From NCBI GenBank assembly GCA_016764115.1, contig JAESSM010000083.1:1-7021 (forward strand): a stretch of 7,021 bases of DNA, read 5' to 3'. The DNA is from Bacteroidia bacterium (GTDB lineage Bacteria; Bacteroidota; Bacteroidia; JAESSM01; NORP286). Position numbers and translations under genes: made by a program. A model generated the notes under the pieces. The model was not told where the DNA came from. It made no database searches and worked only from the letters and a program-made list of their open reading frames with translations. Shown here piece by piece: positions 4,812 to 7,021 of the stretch (position 1 is the first letter of the stretch; each line of letters begins with the position of its first letter).

Positions 4812-6734
4812 TCAACTTTCAAGCAACAATGTTACTTTATCAATACTCTTTATTGAGCCAACTACAGTAACTATGTCATGTAACCGCAATCGAGTATATC
4901 CATGCGAAATTAATACTTCATCACCTCTCTTTATGGAAAGAATAATAATATCCGCCGGCAATCTCAAATCGCGCAAAGCAATGCCATGCAAGCTTTTGTT
5001 TAGAACTTCTACATCTACAGTATCTTGATCTTTATGCATTCCCAATAGTAAAGATGTTGCTTGTGGTGAACGTACAAGGTGATCAAGCAAACTAACAATT
5101 GCAGTAGTTGGCTCTACAATTAAAGCACCTAGATCATGAAATCGATCAAAATTTCCTCTTTCATTTAACCTCACCACCAAATCCTTTGTTCCAAATTTCT
5201 CATAAGCCATTTTGCAAATCAAATAATTCTTAGCATCCGACAACATCATTATTATAGCATCCGCTTTTTGAGCTGCAATATTTTGTAGCTCCTCTAGCGA
5301 AATCTCAGAAATTGACTTCACATCAATATCAGTAATTTCCTCGATATTTGCTTCCGAACCTAACTTCACCAATTTTACATTCCACGAATGAGATTTAAGT
5401 TGCCTGGCTAGCGCTAATGACTCCCCATCTAAGCCAAAAATCAACGCTTCATGCACACCAAGTTCATGTCCACTGCCTTTTACATGGCTTTCACCAACAT
5501 GATTAATTGACCATTTGAACAATGGAGGGCCAACAAATTGATTTAATACAATTACTGCAATTATAATGGTCGCGAATTCCTGTCCCCATAACGTAAATTC
5601 CTCAGCTACAAGTGTAGCAAGTCCTAATCCTACTCCAGCTTGTGTAACATAAGGCATCCAGGCTATTCGGTTCCATTTCCAGGGATCACCACCCAAATAT
5701 CCACCAATAACACCTGCAATGACCATAGAGCCTAATCTTAATGAAAAGAATATCAAGGCAATTGGCCAAACTCTCATTAACATGTCTAACGACATAGAGG
5801 CACCGATTAACGTAAAAAATGCTACGTATATCAACGGACCTATATCATGAACTATTTTTAAAAATTCAGGCCTGTATCTCGTATAATTCGTCACAACAAA
5901 ACCACCAATAATACATATCAATAATGGCTCTGTATGAATTTCATAAGGAAGATACTCGATTGATATACTTCTTAAAGAATGAGCAAACACAAAAGCTGCA
6001 TATCCTGTCGTAAGAATAAGCACTGATTTGAGATATGGATGCGATTGAATGGAAAGTACGATTTCTAAAGTTTTTCCAACTATATACCCCAGTAAAAAAG
6101 CCAGAATAAGCTCGTTCAGCAATCGTAGCAGCAAAAAAAGATCAAATTGCTCCCCATTAACAAGTGTTTCTGCAATTGATAAATTGATTGCAAATAATAT
6201 GATTACCAATACATCCTTTAATACAGTAACTCCTATTGCTGTTTGAGTAAAAGGACCTTTGGCTCTTAATTCATTAATTACTGCTATAGCTGAAGCGGGT
6301 GACCTCGCCACAAATATGGTTCCTGCAAGAATTGATACTGAAACTTTCGATGCCGTTGACATTGTTTGCATGAAAGGAAATTGATCCGCCAAATAGTATA
6401 CACCAAGACTTCCCAAAATAAAAGTTACACCTAGCTGACCGACTGTCATCCAAGTAATACTCTTCATTCTTCCGGACAACTCCCTCAAGTAGAGTTCTGA
6501 CCCTGCAGCAAAGGCTATAAATCCAAGTGAAATGTCATTTACAAAGTTTAAATTATTAGTCGATTCCCATGGGATCAGGTCTAAAATAAATGGACCAGAC
6601 AATATACCCATCACAAGGAATCCCGTGATCAGTGGTAATTTAATCTTTACAAATAATTGAGCTATTTGATTGGATGCAACGGCAATAACAATGAAGCCTG
6701 CCAAAATAAGAGCTATATTAAAGAATTGATCCAA
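4812..6734 (-). CDS. Monovalent cation:proton antiporter, CPA2 (KefB/KefC-like) with C-terminal RCK domains, TTG start
   Basis: An inner-membrane transporter of 640 residues, expected to exchange K+ or Na+ for H+ and help control cell pH and ion balance. Residues 5 to about 410 hold about a dozen hydrophobic segments of the Na+/H+ exchanger fold; the stretch SPASAIAVINELRAKG, then AIGVTVLKDVLVII, aligns well by eye with the KefC core. Asp174 sits where KefC has the Asp of its Gln-Asp pair. About 429-550 is an RCK/TrkA-N-like domain, and about 572-638 a TrkA-C-like domain (VEVLNKSLHGIALRDLRLP). The Rossmann glycine motif is degenerate (GLDGES at 434-439). The start is TTG at 6734: the codon just upstream is an in-frame TAA, and the first internal Met (42) would delete the first membrane segment. 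No Shine-Dalgarno sequence is visible. No KefF/KefG-type partner lies beside it. Ion specificity cannot be read from the sequence. Confidence 0.92.
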   Translation of the reverse strand: MDQFFNIALILAGFIVIAVASNQIAQLFVKIKLPLITGFLVMGILSGPFILDLIPWESTNNLNFVNDISLGFIAFAAGSELYLRELSGRMKSITWMTVGQLGVTFILGSLGVYYLADQFPFMQTMSTASKVSVSILAGTIFVARSPASAIAVINELRAKGPFTQTAIGVTVLKDVLVIILFAINLSIAETLVNGEQFDLFLLLRLLNELILAFLLGYIVGKTLEIVLSIQSHPYLKSVLILTTGYAAFVFAHSLRSISIEYLPYEIHTEPLLICIIGGFVVTNYTRYRPEFLKIVHDIGPLIYVAFFTLIGASMSLDMLMRVWPIALIFFSLRLGSMVIAGVIGGYLGGDPWKWNRIAWMPYVTQAGVGLGLATLVAEEFTLWGQEFATIIIAVIVLNQFVGPPLFKWSINHVGESHVKGSGHELGVHEALIFGLDGESLALARQLKSHSWNVKLVKLGSEANIEEITDIDVKSISEISLEELQNIAAQKADAIIMMLSDAKNYLICKMAYEKFGTKDLVVRLNERGNFDRFHDLGALIVEPTTAIVSLLDHLVRSPQATSLLLGMHKDQDTVDVEVLNKSLHGIALRDLRLPADIIILSIKRGDEVLISHGYTRLRLHDIVTVVGSIKSIDKVTLLLES

Positions 6735-7021
6735 TTAAGGTTGAATGAGGTTGAGGGAAATTAAATGTTGAGATATTCGTGTAATTAATGCCATTAAGAT
6801 ACAAATATTTAGAAATAATTTAGTCGTTTAAAATAATTTACTATTCAATATCCGTATAATATGGTATTAATTTAAAAAATATAATTTTAATATTTTAATG
6901 AATCCCATTTAACATATTGCCAATTCGAAAATACCAAAAGGATTATATATAGATTTGGATATTTTCTAAATTTTCCTTTAATTGCAGATTGTACTAAGCC
7001 AAATTATAAGCCACTAATTAA
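6735..7021. other. AT-rich gene-free region upstream of the antiporter
   Basis: The region has frequent stops in all frames and no recognisable gene or RNA. It must contain the antiporter's promoter. The best candidate on the minus strand is AATATTTG (6802-6809), one base off TAnnTTTG, with TTTA (6829-6832) 19 nt upstream, which would give a leader of roughly 60 nt; this match is weak. A plus-strand TAGATTTG at 6950-6957 matches the -7 box but has no TTG at the right distance. Any gene it might serve lies outside the window. Confidence 0.5.

Noticed and set aside
6950..6957. Plus-strand TAGATTTG as a promoter for a gene beyond the right edge
   Set aside because: The nearest upstream TTG is 30 nt away, too far for this promoter class, and no plus-strand gene starts within the window.

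Overview
The window looks like chromosomal DNA of an AT-rich member of the Bacteroidota, probably a Cytophagales-like lineage. That placement is an inference from four things: a large modular secreted protein of the kind this phylum exports, two sites matching the Bacteroidota promoter consensus (-7 box TAnnTTTG with an upstream TTG-type element), little Shine-Dalgarno use, and two genes that must begin with TTG. No 16S gene or other decisive marker is present. All five genes lie on the minus strand, so transcription runs from high to low coordinates.

Layout from right to left: 6735-7021 is very AT-rich and has no gene. 4812-6734 encodes a monovalent cation:proton antiporter of the KefB/KefC-like CPA2 type with C-terminal RCK domains. 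After a 123-bp gap holding a good promoter, prs (PRPP synthase, 3732-4688) and rplY/ctc (ribosomal protein L25, 2993-3721) form a tight operon with a 10-bp spacer, closed by a strong intrinsic terminator at 2928-2964. A 298-bp spacer follows, containing a 160-bp element with inverted-repeat ends (about 2721-2880). Then comes pth (peptidyl-tRNA hydrolase, 2131-2694), with its own promoter almost touching its TTG start. Last is a secreted multidomain protein that starts at 1880 and runs off the left edge.

The core is the widely conserved prs-ctc-pth neighbourhood, also seen in Bacillus. It joins PRPP supply for nucleotide, His and Trp synthesis to translation: a 5S rRNA-binding protein and peptidyl-tRNA recycling. 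Here pth has been uncoupled from the other two by a terminator, the inverted-repeat element and a separate promoter. The antiporter and the secreted protein have no evident functional link to the core.

I see no CRISPR array, tRNA or rRNA gene, transposase, toxin-antitoxin pair or defence system. Nothing here amounts to a convincing new multi-gene system. The items most worth a second look are the inverted-repeat element, a GC-richer hairpin-forming leader before the secreted-protein gene, the near-leaderless TTG start of pth, and atypical ion- and nucleotide-site residues in the antiporter.
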